In this document: positions 8,002 to 17,061 of the stretch, piece after piece
Layout: the number at the start of each line of letters is the position of its first letter
Position numbering within the stretch: the stretch's first letter is position 1
Source: a filamentous cyanobacterium ESFC-1
GTDB lineage: Bacteria; Cyanobacteriota; Cyanobacteriia; Cyanobacteriales; Spirulinaceae
Length of the DNA stretch: 64,000 bases
NCBI GenBank assembly: GCA_000380225.1
Contig: KB904821.1
Coordinates: 1,664,830-1,728,829, forward strand
Direction of reading: 5' to 3'
The notes under the pieces: generated by a model
Told to the model about the DNA's origin: nothing
Seen by the model: only the letters and a program-made list of their open reading frames with translations
Database searches by the model: none
Made by a program: the position numbers and the translations under genes

Positions 8002-8041
8002 CGCGAGAATCCCCGCTCATGACAGGACGGGGAGTTGTCAA
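8002..8041 (+). mobile_element. IS200/IS605-type right-end hairpin (possible omega-RNA scaffold end)
   Basis: CGCGAGAATCCCCG ... CGGGGAGTTGTCAA forms a stem (TCCCCG with CGGGGA) and closely matches bases 49947-49984. In IS200/IS605 elements the 3' end of tnpB plus the right-end hairpin is transcribed as the guide RNA scaffold, and the guide is the flanking DNA. Whether this relic is still transcribed is unknown. Confidence 0.6.
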
Positions 8042-8083
8042 CCTGTAACAAGAAATGTCGATTGCTGAATTGAGTTATTAGAG

Positions 8084-10228
8084 ATGGCGAACTTTTTATT
8101 AGAGATTGGTACAGAAGAACTCCCGGCGGATTTTGTGGATAGTGCGATCGCGCAATGGCGCAAACGGATACCAGAAAGCCTCAACGCGCAGTTTCTCAAG
8201 CCGGAGAATGTAGAGATTTACGCCACTCCCCGGCGCATTGCAGCCCTGATTACCGGGCTTCCTGAAGGTCAGGGCGATCGCACCGAGGAAATCAAAGGCC
8301 CCCCCGCGCAAGTGGCTTTCAAAGACGGCCAACCCACCAAAGCCGCCGAAGGTTTCGCTCGCAAGCAGGATGTCCCTCTCGAAGACCTAGAAGTGCGCCA
8401 AACGGACAAAGGGGAGTTTGTCTTTGTCAACAAAAAAATTAAAGGTCAGCCGGCCAACGCCATCTTAGCCGATTTGGTTCCCGATTGGATTCTGGGGTTA
8501 GAAGGCCGCCGTTTCATGCGCTGGAGTGACGGCGATTTGCGCTTTCCTCGTCCGATTCGCTGGTTAGTCGCCCTCCTCGATGATGGGGTGTTACCCGTGG
8601 AATTAGTCAACGGAGAGGAAAAAATACAGAGCGATCGCGTCTCGGCAGGTCATCGGGTTTTACATCCCGACCCCGTACACATACCACAAGCCGCAGAATA
8701 TGTCAAGTGTTTGCGGGAGGCTTTTATTGAAGTCGATCCGGTTATCCGTCGCCAAAAAATTGCAGAACAAGTCCAAGAAGCGGCTCAAAAAATTAACGGT
8801 GTGGCTGAAATTAGCCCGGATTTACTAACAGAAGTTACCAACTTAGTTGAATCACCCACGGCAGTTGTCGGGTCATTTGAAGAAGACTTTTTAGAACTTC
8901 CCACCGAAGTCATTATTACTGTAATGGTAACTCATCAGCGCTACTTTGCCGTGAAGAAAACCAGCGCCGCCGACAGCGAACTTTTACCTAATTTTATCAC
9001 CATATCTAACGGCGACCCGAACAAATCTAAAATTATCGCCGCCGGAAATGAACGAGTAATTCGCGCCCGATTATCCGACGCACAATTCTTCTATCATGCC
9101 GATTGTTCCGAACCTTTAGAAGCCTATATTCCCCAACTGGATTCCGTCACATTCCAAGAAGATTTAGGCACAATGCACGATAAAGTCGAGCGTATTATAG
9201 AAGTCGCCGAAGAAATTAGCGATCAACTGGATATTTCGCCAGCAACTTACGAAGAAATCGAGCGAGCTGCCTTATTATGTAAAGCGGATTTAGTTTCGCA
9301 AATGGTGTATGAGTTCCCAGAGTTACAAGGCATTATGGGACAGAAATATGCCTTAGTCAGTGACGAATCTACCACCGTAGCAACAGCAGTTTTTGAGCAT
9401 TATTTACCCCGCAATGCCGATGATATTTTACCCAAAACTTTAGCAGGTCAAGTGGTCGGTTTAGCCGATCGTCTTGATAGCTTAGTTAGTATTTTTGGCT
9501 TGGGGATGGTTCCCACGGGATCGTCCGATCCTTTTGCCTTGCGTCGGGCTGCGAATGCGGTTGTTAATATTACCTGGAATGCCAACTTAGGCATCGATCT
9601 AGACGCATTACTGCAACAATTTTCTGATGATTTTGCGGATAATCACGATCATCGCGAATCTCCTTATGAAACGTTGCGCGATTTCTTTTTACAACGGATT
9701 GAAACCCTGTTACAAGAAGAATTAAACATCGATTATGACCTTGTAAATGCCGTACTCGGAGAAGACGATCCCGAATACTTAGAACGGGCGTTACAGGATT
9801 TATTGGATGTACGCGATCGCGCCTTATTCCTCCAAACCATTCGCGACAATAAAACCCTCGATGTTATCTATCCTACCGTCAATCGTTCAGCCCGATTAGC
9901 GGTCAAAGGTGACTTAGATACTCAAGAACTTGACCCTAGCGAAGTAGTGAATCCAGAACTATTTGAAAAGACCTCCGAACAGCAGTTTTATGATGCCTTA
10001 ATTCAACTACTTCCCGATACTAAAAAAGCCCAAACCGATCGCAACTATCAATTATTAGTAGATAATCTCGCTAAAATTGCGCCAACGGTGAGTAATTTCT
10101 TCGACGGAGAAGACAGCGTTTTGGTGATGGCTGAAGATGAAAAAGTGCGGGAAAACCGACTGAATCTCCTGGGTTTATTACGCAATCATGCTCGCGTTTT
10201 AGGTGATTTTGGGGCAATTGTTATGTAG
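8084..10228 (+). CDS. glyS: Glycyl-tRNA synthetase beta subunit
   Basis: A 714-residue beta chain of the bacterial alpha2beta2 glycyl-tRNA synthetase, which carries tRNA-binding and editing-like domains. Seen: the diagnostic start [27 protein letters not shown], the [11 protein letters not shown] and GFARKQ segments, [29 protein letters not shown], the [18 protein letters not shown] block, and the C-terminal DALR-like helical domain ending in [11 protein letters not shown]. Length is normal for cyanobacteria. The alpha subunit (glyQ) is not adjacent and not in this window, as is common in cyanobacteria. The start ATG follows the relic IS end by 43 bases, so the element decayed within or beside its promoter. 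Confidence 0.97.
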   Translation: MANFLLEIGTEELPADFVDSAIAQWRKRIPESLNAQFLKPENVEIYATPRRIAALITGLPEGQGDRTEEIKGPPAQVAFKDGQPTKAAEGFARKQDVPLEDLEVRQTDKGEFVFVNKKIKGQPANAILADLVPDWILGLEGRRFMRWSDGDLRFPRPIRWLVALLDDGVLPVELVNGEEKIQSDRVSAGHRVLHPDPVHIPQAAEYVKCLREAFIEVDPVIRRQKIAEQVQEAAQKINGVAEISPDLLTEVTNLVESPTAVVGSFEEDFLELPTEVIITVMVTHQRYFAVKKTSAADSELLPNFITISNGDPNKSKIIAAGNERVIRARLSDAQFFYHADCSEPLEAYIPQLDSVTFQEDLGTMHDKVERIIEVAEEISDQLDISPATYEEIERAALLCKADLVSQMVYEFPELQGIMGQKYALVSDESTTVATAVFEHYLPRNADDILPKTLAGQVVGLADRLDSLVSIFGLGMVPTGSSDPFALRRAANAVVNITWNANLGIDLDALLQQFSDDFADNHDHRESPYETLRDFFLQRIETLLQEELNIDYDLVNAVLGEDDPEYLERALQDLLDVRDRALFLQTIRDNKTLDVIYPTVNRSARLAVKGDLDTQELDPSEVVNPELFEKTSEQQFYDALIQLLPDTKKAQTDRNYQLLVDNLAKIAPTVSNFFDGEDSVLVMAEDEKVRENRLNLLGLLRNHARVLGDFGAIVM

Positions 10229-10256
10229 TGCAATGACGGGAATGTAATTTGTCATT

Positions 10257-10302
10257 GGTTGTTGGTTGTTAGTTGTTGGTTGTTGGTTATTGGTTGTTAG
10301 TT
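10257..10302. repeat. TTGGTTG/TTAGTTG heptamer array
   Basis: About six 7-mers of the TTGGTTR family with TTAGTTG variants, between convergent glyS and moaE. About 100 bases on, bases 10399-10440 carry the GACAAAR family up to the moaE stop codon. Confidence 0.8.
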
Positions 10303-10398
10303 ATCAATTAAGCTCAAAACCTACCCATCACCATTAACTGCAAATTCTTCGTTGTACATTGTAAATTGTACATTGTTAATTGGTTATTTGTTGTTAGT

Positions 10399-10440
10399 CG
10401 CAAAAGACAAAGGACGAAAGACAAATGACAAAGGACAAAT
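10399..10440. repeat. GACAAAR heptamer array abutting the moaE stop codon
   Basis: Six 7-mers (CGCAAAA, GACAAAG, GACGAAA, GACAAAT, GACAAAG, GACAAAT) in register. The last base is the first base of the moaE stop codon as read on the plus strand. Confidence 0.82.
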
Positions 10441-10895
10441 TACATCCCCGTTACCCAATGACTTGAATTATCAGCCCAATGCTCTTTCTTCCAAATAGGA
10501 ACGTTGTATTTAAGCGTATCAATAGCGTAGCGACAGGCAGCAAAAGCATCGCCGCGATGGGGGCAGCTAACGGCGACTAATACGCTAATATCGCCAATAT
10601 ACAAGCGTCCGGTGCGATGATGAATCACGACACGCTGACAACTCGGCCATTGCTTGCGAATATCGGAGGCGATTTGCTCAAATACTTGCAAGGCCATGGG
10701 TTCATAGGCTTGATAATCGAGGAATTGTACCGAACGTCCATCGGTGCGATCGCGCACGGTTCCACTCATTAACACTACCGCCCCACTCGCGGGACTTTCT
10801 GCGAGATGATATACCGTATCGAGAGAAAGGCGATCGCGTGTAATCAAAAACGCATCAGGACTGGTGACAGTTGGGGTAGAGGGTTCAGAGTTCAT
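10440..10895 (-). CDS. moaE: Molybdopterin synthase catalytic (large) subunit
   Basis: A 151-residue MoaE that inserts sulfur from MoaD thiocarboxylate into precursor Z to make molybdopterin. Seen: SGAVVLMSGTVRD near the N-terminus, LDYQAYEPMA, VVIHHRTGRLYIGDISVLVAVSCPHRGDAF, and the lysine-bearing VPIWKKEHW near the C-terminus. I chose the ATG at 10893-10895; an upstream TTG at 10934 would overlap the preceding gene. Its stop codon is directly joined to a GACAAAR repeat. Other moa genes are not in the window. The lasso-B2-like gene just upstream on the same strand may be co-transcribed. Confidence 0.93.
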   Translation of the reverse strand: MNSEPSTPTVTSPDAFLITRDRLSLDTVYHLAESPASGAVVLMSGTVRDRTDGRSVQFLDYQAYEPMALQVFEQIASDIRKQWPSCQRVVIHHRTGRLYIGDISVLVAVSCPHRGDAFAACRYAIDTLKYNVPIWKKEHWADNSSHWVTGM

Positions 10896-10927
10896 GGCTG
10901 ATTTTACAAGGGAAAACAATTCTAAGT

Positions 10928-11350
10928 TTACCAATCGACGAGGGGCTTAAATCGTTCTCCATCCTGCAACTGACCGATCGCGACTTTCCCCTCGCTTTCC
11001 ACCCAAGCATGGGCCTCAAAATTGCCATCAGCGTCCTTTGCGACCCCCAAGCGCACCTTCGCAGGGTAGCTGTGACGGAGGAGTAAAGCCTGGGCGGCCA
11101 AGGCTCTCGCAAGGCATTTTGTGTCTCCTGGCAGAATGCGGGTAGCCACTTCAACAGCCCAAATTAAACGCGAAGCAGGTCGAGAAACGGTAGATTTCCA
11201 GCGAGTGTAGTATTGCAGTTGGCCGCGCAGTTGTTGAACGGTGGTGAATTTGAGGCCGAGTTTGATCGCTAAAAGTAAAATAATTGTTTGTAACAACAAG
11301 ACGCGATCGCTTTTTGATAAACTTAACAATCGTTTCACAATACGAACCAT
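10928..11350 (-). CDS. Lasso-peptide B2-like transglutaminase-fold protease
   Basis: A 140-residue protein of the transglutaminase-like (lasso peptide biosynthesis B2, Transglut_core3) family, which cleaves the leader from a RiPP precursor. Seen: an N-terminal helix, RLLSLSKSDRVLLLQT and an LGLKF segment, the catalytic Cys79 in GDTKCLARALAAQALL, and His114 in FEAHAWVES. An ATG at 11348-11350 is preferred to the TTG at 11374. No lasso cyclase (asparagine-synthase-like), RiPP recognition element (B1/PqqD-like) or precursor peptide is seen nearby. Its job here is therefore open, and it may process a substrate encoded elsewhere. A decayed copy of its first 60 bases plus upstream region lies at 12942-13075. 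Confidence 0.8.
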   Translation of the reverse strand: MVRIVKRLLSLSKSDRVLLLQTIILLLAIKLGLKFTTVQQLRGQLQYYTRWKSTVSRPASRLIWAVEVATRILPGDTKCLARALAAQALLLRHSYPAKVRLGVAKDADGNFEAHAWVESEGKVAIGQLQDGERFKPLVDW

Positions 11351-11416
11351 TGTGTAAAATTGCCCAACACTCAATAAATCTCTTTATCATAGCTCGACTT
11401 AGGAAGGGAAAAAATA
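11291..11416. repeat. Old direct repeat, copy 1 (5' end of B2-like gene and upstream region)
   Basis: This stretch and 12942-13075 align over about 130 bases, with the shared run AACAAGACGCGATCGCT and later matches such as TTCACAA, CGAA, TAGCT and GACT. By eye roughly two thirds of the positions match. Together the copies bracket the DUF2079 gene. Confidence 0.6.
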
Positions 11417-11498
11417 TTAAGATAACTTCTCTGTTATTTGGGTTGCACTCAGTTCGTTTAAGTGCTATAAATTTTCTCAAGCTAGTCATAAAAAAAAG

Positions 11499-12920
11499 AT
11501 GGAAGCAAGAGTGCGATCGCTTTTAAAACAAGAAAAACTATTATTATGGGTCTTAATTCTTGCTTGGGCTATTATTTTATTTTTCTATAGTAGCGCACGG
11601 CATATTTTATTTCATTCGACTGCTTGGGATTTAGCTATTTTTGACCAAGCGATTTATTTAATTTCTCAGGGAAAACCACCAGTTTCTTCTGTTTTAGGGT
11701 TTAATTTAATAGGCGAGCATTTCCCCGTTATTATTTATCCTTTAGCTTTATTTTATTTTATCTATCCTAGCGTCTATTGGTTGTTTTTGTTACAAGTATT
11801 AGGATTGATTTCTGGTGCAGTTTTGGTAAAAATTCTATCAGATGATGAGGGATTGAAGCCCTCACAGTCAATCAGTTTGGCAATTGCTTATTTGCTATAT
11901 CCCTTGGTTTTTAATATTAACTTATTAGATTTTCATCCTGATGTGTTTATTCCCACGTTGTTTTTCGGGGCAGTTTGGGCGGCTCGGAAAAAGAAGTTAG
12001 TTGGTTTTCTTGTTGCAATTATTCTTGCTTTAACCTGCAAAGCCGTAATTGCATTACCGATTATTACGATGGGAATTTGGTTATATTGGTTTGAGGAAAG
12101 GCGAATTTATGGGGCGACCGCGATGGGTTTGGGACTCAGTTGGTTCTTAGTCGTGACCCAAGTCATAATTCCGAGTTTTGGCGGTAATGTCGATCGATTT
12201 ACTGAACGTTACGGTAATTTGGGAAACTCAATGGTTGATATTGCCTTGAGTCCCTTTTTAAATACTTCAGTGTTTTTGAGTCACTTATTTACCTGGGAAA
12301 ATTTAGGGTATTTACTTTTATTGTTTGCGCCAGTATTGGTGTACTTATCGTGGCGATGTCTAACTCCTCTTTTAGCAGCTAGTCCGATTTTGATTATTAA
12401 TTTATTAGCTGAATACCAACCCCAAAAAGATTTAGTTCATCAATATTCTTTACCAATTTTACCCTTTTTATTTATCGCCGCGATCGCGTCTCTGGGTAAA
12501 GGCTATGGCTTGTTAAAGCGACCCCGTTGGATTATTCTTTGGTCAGCGATCGCGTTTATTGCCTTAGCGAAATATGGCTGGCTTTGGTCGCGCTATCTTA
12601 ATCATATCGATACTTGGTCAGCAACCCGCAACGCGATCGCTCGCATTGATACCCAAGGAGGAGTTCTTACCTCCCATCAACTGGCCCCTCATCTCAGTCA
12701 TCGTCCTTTGATTAATACACTAAGTTCTGTTCCTAATCCAGACAGTTTACAACCTTATGATTGGATATTAGTTAATACTCGTAATCCAGGAATGTTTGCC
12801 ACCCCTGAAATGATGACGGAAGTGGTACAAATCCTCCAAGACGTTCCTGAGTTTACTGTAGATTACAAGCAAGATGACGTTTATTTATTTGCTCGAATGA
12901 GCGATTCTAATGACTTTTAA
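11499..12920 (+). CDS. DUF2079 multi-pass membrane protein
   Basis: A 473-residue integral membrane protein with about ten hydrophobic segments, beginning at residues 15-31. DUF2079 features seen are the first loop motif STAWDLAIFDQAIYLIS, GFNLIGEHFPVIIYPLALFY and LLDFHPDVFIPTLFF. The family resembles the membrane part of GT-C glycosyltransferases such as PMT/ArnT: an acidic Asp pair in the first outer loop and a His-rich second loop. A role in sugar transfer is thus plausible, but nobody has shown it to my knowledge. The gene is more AT-rich than its neighbours and is bracketed by old direct repeats (11291-11416 and 12942-13075), which suggests insertion. Confidence 0.85.
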   Translation: MEARVRSLLKQEKLLLWVLILAWAIILFFYSSARHILFHSTAWDLAIFDQAIYLISQGKPPVSSVLGFNLIGEHFPVIIYPLALFYFIYPSVYWLFLLQVLGLISGAVLVKILSDDEGLKPSQSISLAIAYLLYPLVFNINLLDFHPDVFIPTLFFGAVWAARKKKLVGFLVAIILALTCKAVIALPIITMGIWLYWFEERRIYGATAMGLGLSWFLVVTQVIIPSFGGNVDRFTERYGNLGNSMVDIALSPFLNTSVFLSHLFTWENLGYLLLLFAPVLVYLSWRCLTPLLAASPILIINLLAEYQPQKDLVHQYSLPILPFLFIAAIASLGKGYGLLKRPRWIILWSAIAFIALAKYGWLWSRYLNHIDTWSATRNAIARIDTQGGVLTSHQLAPHLSHRPLINTLSSVPNPDSLQPYDWILVNTRNPGMFATPEMMTEVVQILQDVPEFTVDYKQDDVYLFARMSDSNDF

Positions 12921-12941
12921 AGAATCAAGCTCAACACAATA

Positions 12942-13075
12942 GAATAACAAGACGCGATCGCTCCCCGACAAATGCAAAAATCGCTTCACAACCCGAATTA
13001 TCATGCAGAATTTTTGAACCCCTACTAAATCCTTCGATTGTAGCTTGACTCAAGAAAGGAAAAAGAGATTAAGAA
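12942..13075. repeat. Old direct repeat, copy 2
   Basis: A degenerate copy of 11291-11416. On the minus strand it resembles the first ~20 codons of the B2-like gene and its upstream region, but substitutions have destroyed the frame. It ends at the stop codon of the Uma2 gene. Confidence 0.6.
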
Positions 13076-13641
13076 AGCTGTTCTATATTTTCATATAAAA
13101 ATTCGATTTCACAGCTAAAATCAATACTACTTAACACAATAGTATCACCCGCTTGATAGACTTCAGGAACCCAGAGATTACCAGATTGATGTTGAAACCG
13201 CTCTACTAAAACTTGATTTTGATGAATCAAGACATATTCTTCGAGTTCAGTAATTGATTTATAATCGGTAAACTTATCCCCGCGATCGAAAGCTTCAGTT
13301 GAGTCAGACAAAACTTCAATAATCAATTTTGGCTGGAGAATAAAATCTTCATTTGCTGCTCTATCTCTGGGGTCACAAGTTACAGCCACATCGGGATAAT
13401 AGAAAATATTGAGGGCAGGTAAACGCACTTTCATATCTGTGGTATAAGCAATACAACCCGTCCCCCTGAGATGATTAACTAATAATGCCGAAAGATTACC
13501 CGCAATAATAACGTGAGCTTTACTCGCTCCCGCCATAGCGATTAATTGACCCTGAAAATATTCATGTTTAATCGGACTAATGCGCTCGACTTCTAAATAT
13601 TCTTCTGGAGAGAAGTAAGCGTGACTTTTGCTAATCGCCAT
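13069..13641 (-). CDS. Uma2-family (DUF820) putative restriction endonuclease
   Basis: A 190-residue protein of the Uma2 family, PD-(D/E)XK-fold proteins very abundant in cyanobacteria. Seen: YFSPEEYLEVERISPIKHEYFQGQLIAMAG, the core FYYPDVAVTCDPRD with a catalytic Asp, and LIIEVLSDSTEAFDRGDK with the ExxS-type motif that replaces ExK. The family occurs in many copies per genome, commonly without methyltransferase partners; its cellular role is unsettled. A second member with low similarity is at 42362. Its C-terminal end overlaps the old repeat copy at 12942-13075. Confidence 0.88.
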   Translation of the reverse strand: MAISKSHAYFSPEEYLEVERISPIKHEYFQGQLIAMAGASKAHVIIAGNLSALLVNHLRGTGCIAYTTDMKVRLPALNIFYYPDVAVTCDPRDRAANEDFILQPKLIIEVLSDSTEAFDRGDKFTDYKSITELEEYVLIHQNQVLVERFQHQSGNLWVPEVYQAGDTIVLSSIDFSCEIEFLYENIEQLS

Positions 13642-13773
13642 AAGTCAGAAAAGGTCTTATTCAAATCGTCCCTTTATCATATAGTATTTACATAGCGCTA
13701 CATCCCGCCAAAAAAGCCCACAGATTCAAATCCGGGGCTAATATGATAAAGTCCGCTTTTTGGGCATACCAAT

Positions 13774-13798
13774 GACCAAAGACCAAGGACAAAGGACT
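13774..13798. repeat. GACCAAR/GACAAAR heptamers over the drrA-like stop codon
   Basis: Four 7-mers (GACCAAA, GACCAAG, GACAAAG, GACTACT). The last unit contains the reverse complement of the TAG stop codon of the ATPase gene (13797-13799). Confidence 0.7.
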
Positions 13799-14816
13799 AC
13801 TTCATCTGCTGCTTTTTCTCTTTTTTCAAGTCGCGAGTCCCGGCTGCGGCAAGTTCGGCATCCATAAGGGTGCGTCCGGTGGCCGCGAGGTAAACATCGT
13901 CTAAACTAGGGCGAGATTGCGCTATGCTAAAGGTCGGTAAACCAATGTCTTGCAGGGCTTTCTCGATTTGGCTGAGAGGGTTGCTTTGACCCTGGACGAC
14001 GAGGTTAATCGAGTTCCCCTGGGCTTCGTTGATAATCGCTTCTTCGACGAAGGGGAGGGAGAGGAGGCTGTGTTTGGCTTTATCGGCTTCCTCGTTGGGG
14101 GTAAACTCGCGGATGCGGAGGGTGACCATCTCACCGCCGATTCTATTTTTGAGTTCGTTGGGGCTACCTTCAGCGATGACAACGCCTTTGTCGATAATGG
14201 CAAGACGGTCAGCCAATGCGTCAACTTCTTCGAGATAATGGCTGGTAATGAGTACGGTGGTTCCCGCTTCTTTGAGTTTTTTGAGGAAGTCCCACATCAC
14301 GAAACGACTCTCAATATCAAGTCCGACGGTGGGTTCATCGAGTACCAGCAATTCCGGTTGATGCAGTAAACCTGCGGCTAAATCCAGGCGTTTGCGAATC
14401 CCTCCCGAATAGGTTCCGGTTTTTTTGTCGGCGTATTCTTGGAGTCCCAGGAGGTTGATGAGTTGATCGATGCGATCGCGAGCGGCATTTCCCGGCAGAT
14501 GATACAATGCTGCCTGGAGGTTCAGCAGTTCTCTCCCGGTGAGAACCTTATCGAGGGCGACTTCTTGGGCGACGTAACCCAAACGACGGCGGGCTGCTTT
14601 GGGGTTCGCGATCGCGTCTACCCCACAAACTTCAATTTTTCCTGAATCGGGCTTGGCAAGGGTGCATAAACAGCGAATGGTGGTGGTTTTACCCGCCCCA
14701 TTGGGCCCCAATAAACCGAAGATTTCGCCGGGTTCGACTTTGAACGAAATATCTTTAACCGCAGGGGCTGTACCGTAGCTTTTTTGTAAGTTTTCGATTA
14801 AAACGGACGCAACCAT
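13797..14816 (-). CDS. ABC transporter ATP-binding protein, DrrA-like
   Basis: A 339-residue ABC ATPase of the daunorubicin-resistance (DrrA/ABC-2) type. Seen: Walker A LLGPNGAGKTTT (about 36-46), Q-loop YVAQEVALDKVLTG, signature TYSGGIRKRLDLA, Walker B LLVLDEPTVGLD, and the H-loop ITSHYLEE. The C-terminal third (after about 215) is the accessory domain usual in DrrA and Nod-type proteins. Export ATPases of this class pair with an ABC-2 permease, but no permease lies on either side; the upstream gene is a cysteine hydrolase. The substrate is therefore unknown. The stop codon lies inside a GACAAAR-type repeat. Confidence 0.92.
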   Translation of the reverse strand: MVASVLIENLQKSYGTAPAVKDISFKVEPGEIFGLLGPNGAGKTTTIRCLCTLAKPDSGKIEVCGVDAIANPKAARRRLGYVAQEVALDKVLTGRELLNLQAALYHLPGNAARDRIDQLINLLGLQEYADKKTGTYSGGIRKRLDLAAGLLHQPELLVLDEPTVGLDIESRFVMWDFLKKLKEAGTTVLITSHYLEEVDALADRLAIIDKGVVIAEGSPNELKNRIGGEMVTLRIREFTPNEEADKAKHSLLSLPFVEEAIINEAQGNSINLVVQGQSNPLSQIEKALQDIGLPTFSIAQSRPSLDDVYLAATGRTLMDAELAAAGTRDLKKEKKQQMK

Positions 14817-14868
14817 ATTTTGTAAACGAATGTGAACTCTCTTGTTTACATTCTAAAGCGGTTGTGCG

Positions 14869-15909
14869 TTAGAGCGAGATTTCCGGCCAAGTCGCGAGAT
14901 CGTCGGTGGATTTAACTCGGTGCATTCCCGCGTCCGCAAAGCGTTTGAAGGCATTTTCGGCGGGTTCGCTGTAGTCTACCACATCAGGGACGACCACCGG
15001 AGAGGTACAATCATCAAGTAAATAGACTTTTTGAGCCAGTTTTGGGTCGCGATTTATAATTTCTGAAAGTAGGTCTTCTACTGTCCAAGCAACGCAATGA
15101 CTTTTAGCTTGTCCGGCGATAATAATGGTGTCGTAATTCAGTAATCTTTCGATTAATTTATGGTTTTTCTCAGCAATGGTTTTCCCGGTTTCATCTGTTG
15201 TGACTTCCGGGCTTAAAGCTGAGTAATTTTCGGTCAAAGGATGGCTTCCTTTTGGGTCATAAACGGTTTGACTTTGCCGAGCAATATTATGGAAAAAACA
15301 AGCTTCTTCTACGGCAGGAACGAGGGCGTGACCAATGCCCCCTAACATCCCATGATACGGCCAAATTGTCAAGGGTAATTTACTATTGAAACTTAGTTGT
15401 CGGGTATAGTGGAAAGCGTGTTTTTGTAGCTTGTCATAATCGCCATTACTAATACTATAAGCCACCGCCGGGTTAACTTTCCATTTTCCTTTTTCTACAT
15501 CTTCAAAACTAATTGTCGTTGCCGATGGGGTGGGATGTTCGCCAGCTTCATTAATCCAAAAATAAGGATGAAAAATTTGCATGGCGGTGTGAGTATCTAG
15601 GGTTGAGATAATATCGGTAATTAGGGCTAAATTACGATATATAAATTCGCATAAACGCTGGTTATCTTCAATCGCTCCCGTTCCCGATTGTCCGGCAACA
15701 AATAATTCAAAATCAGGGTTACAGAACGTATTTTGGACATCTATTAATAACAAGCCAATTTTTTTGGGATCGCCAGCAGCAGGGGTTAAACCGTGTTTTT
15801 CTGCCCATTTTTCGGCTTGTTCGGCTCGTTCTTGGTAAGGGACGCGCCAGATTTCGGGGACGCGATCGCGCTGGAAAAATTCAGGAATGGGAAGTTGTGT
15901 TGTAGACAT
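14869..15909 (-). CDS. Isochorismatase-like cysteine hydrolase
   Basis: A 346-residue member of the isochorismatase-like superfamily (nicotinamidases, ureidoacrylate hydrolases and relatives). Seen: the first strand IGLLLIDVQNTFC with catalytic Asp57, and GQAKSHCVAWTVEDLL with the nucleophilic cysteine after the cis-peptide AKS. It is longer than the typical 180-220 residues because of an N-terminal extension and a large insert between about 115 and 230 (HPYFWINEAGEHPTPSAT, LTIWPYHGMLGG). The insert suggests a distinct subfamily, and HPYFWIN and WPYHGM look like substrate-pocket segments. The substrate cannot be assigned. It is followed after 52 bases by the DrrA-like ATPase on the same strand. 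Confidence 0.85.
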   Translation of the reverse strand: MSTTQLPIPEFFQRDRVPEIWRVPYQERAEQAEKWAEKHGLTPAAGDPKKIGLLLIDVQNTFCNPDFELFVAGQSGTGAIEDNQRLCEFIYRNLALITDIISTLDTHTAMQIFHPYFWINEAGEHPTPSATTISFEDVEKGKWKVNPAVAYSISNGDYDKLQKHAFHYTRQLSFNSKLPLTIWPYHGMLGGIGHALVPAVEEACFFHNIARQSQTVYDPKGSHPLTENYSALSPEVTTDETGKTIAEKNHKLIERLLNYDTIIIAGQAKSHCVAWTVEDLLSEIINRDPKLAQKVYLLDDCTSPVVVPDVVDYSEPAENAFKRFADAGMHRVKSTDDLATWPEISL

Positions 15910-16020
15910 GATTTAAAAAGAATAACGATCAATTCGGTAAATTTACCCCGATTGCCTCAATTATAAATTCAGTTCGGGAAGGGCGATCGCGTTAGTCCCC
16001 TGGCAATTTATAATTGAATT

Positions 16021-17049
16021 ATGCAACAAATCACCCTAACCCGACCCGACGATTGGCATCTGCATCTGCGCGACGGTGCAGCCCTCAAAGCCGTTTTACC
16101 CCATACGGTGCGCCAATTTGCCCGTGCTATTGTAATGCCCAATTTGAAGCCCCCAGTGCGATCGCTGGCTGATGCAGAAGCATATCGAGATCGTATTCTC
16201 GCAGCAATTCCAGAAGGGAAACAATTTGAACCCCTGATGACCCTGTATCTCACCGACAATACTAGCCCAGACGAAATTAAAAAAGCCAAAGCTTCTGGGT
16301 TTGTCAAAGCAGTGAAATATTACCCCTCTGGTGCAACCACAAACTCCGAATTTGGGGTTACGGATATTCGCAAGTGCGATCGCGTTTTTGCGGCTATGCA
16401 AGAGGTAGACTTACCCTTATTACTGCATGGAGAAGTCACCGATTCAGAAGTGGATATTTTCGATCGCGAAAAAGTCTTTATCGAGAGATATCTTATTCCC
16501 CTCAAACAACGCTTTCCCCAACTAAGAACAGTACTCGAACATATTACCACCGCCGATGCCGTCGAGTTCGTTTTAGAAGCCGATAATATCGCCGCAACCA
16601 TCACCCCCCAACACCTATTATTCAACCGCAATCAAATCTTTAAAGGCGGCATTAATCCCCATTTTTACTGCTTACCCATCCTCAAACGAGAAATCCACCG
16701 TCAAGCCCTATTAAAAGCCGCCATATCCGGCAATCCTAAGTTCTTTCTCGGCACAGATAGCGCCCCCCACACCCGCAATAGCAAAGAAAGTTCTTGTGGC
16801 TGTGCGGGCTGTTTTTCTGCCCTCCATGCCCTAGAATTGTATGCGGAGGCATTTGAAAGCATGAATGCCCTCGATAAACTCGAAGCTTTTGCCAGTTTCT
16901 ACGGGCCAGATTTTTATCAACTCCCCCGCAATACCGAACAGATTACTTTGACTAAAACGACTTGGCAAATTCCCGACGAGTTGCCGTTTACTGACTCTGG
17001 GCTTGTACCATTACGCGCAGGACAACAGATGACTTGGCAAATGGTTTAA
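16021..17049 (+). CDS. pyrC: Dihydroorotase
   Basis: A 342-residue class II (E. coli PyrC-type) dihydroorotase, which cyclises carbamoyl-aspartate to dihydroorotate in pyrimidine synthesis. Seen: the zinc ligands His13 and His15 in [11 protein letters not shown], the carboxylated Lys99 in [45 protein letters not shown], and the catalytic Asp of [15 protein letters not shown]. The start ATG is the first base after a TAATTGAATT leader with no clear Shine-Dalgarno. Transcribed alone. A perfect 15-bp inverted repeat follows the stop codon. Confidence 0.97.
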   Translation: MQQITLTRPDDWHLHLRDGAALKAVLPHTVRQFARAIVMPNLKPPVRSLADAEAYRDRILAAIPEGKQFEPLMTLYLTDNTSPDEIKKAKASGFVKAVKYYPSGATTNSEFGVTDIRKCDRVFAAMQEVDLPLLLHGEVTDSEVDIFDREKVFIERYLIPLKQRFPQLRTVLEHITTADAVEFVLEADNIAATITPQHLLFNRNQIFKGGINPHFYCLPILKREIHRQALLKAAISGNPKFFLGTDSAPHTRNSKESSCGCAGCFSALHALELYAEAFESMNALDKLEAFASFYGPDFYQLPRNTEQITLTKTTWQIPDELPFTDSGLVPLRAGQQMTWQMV

Positions 17050-17061
17050 TCCCCATATTTT

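Noticed and set aside
10928-12920. Complete lasso-peptide gene cluster
   Set aside because: There is no cyclase, B1/RRE protein or precursor peptide; DUF2079 is not a known RiPP component.
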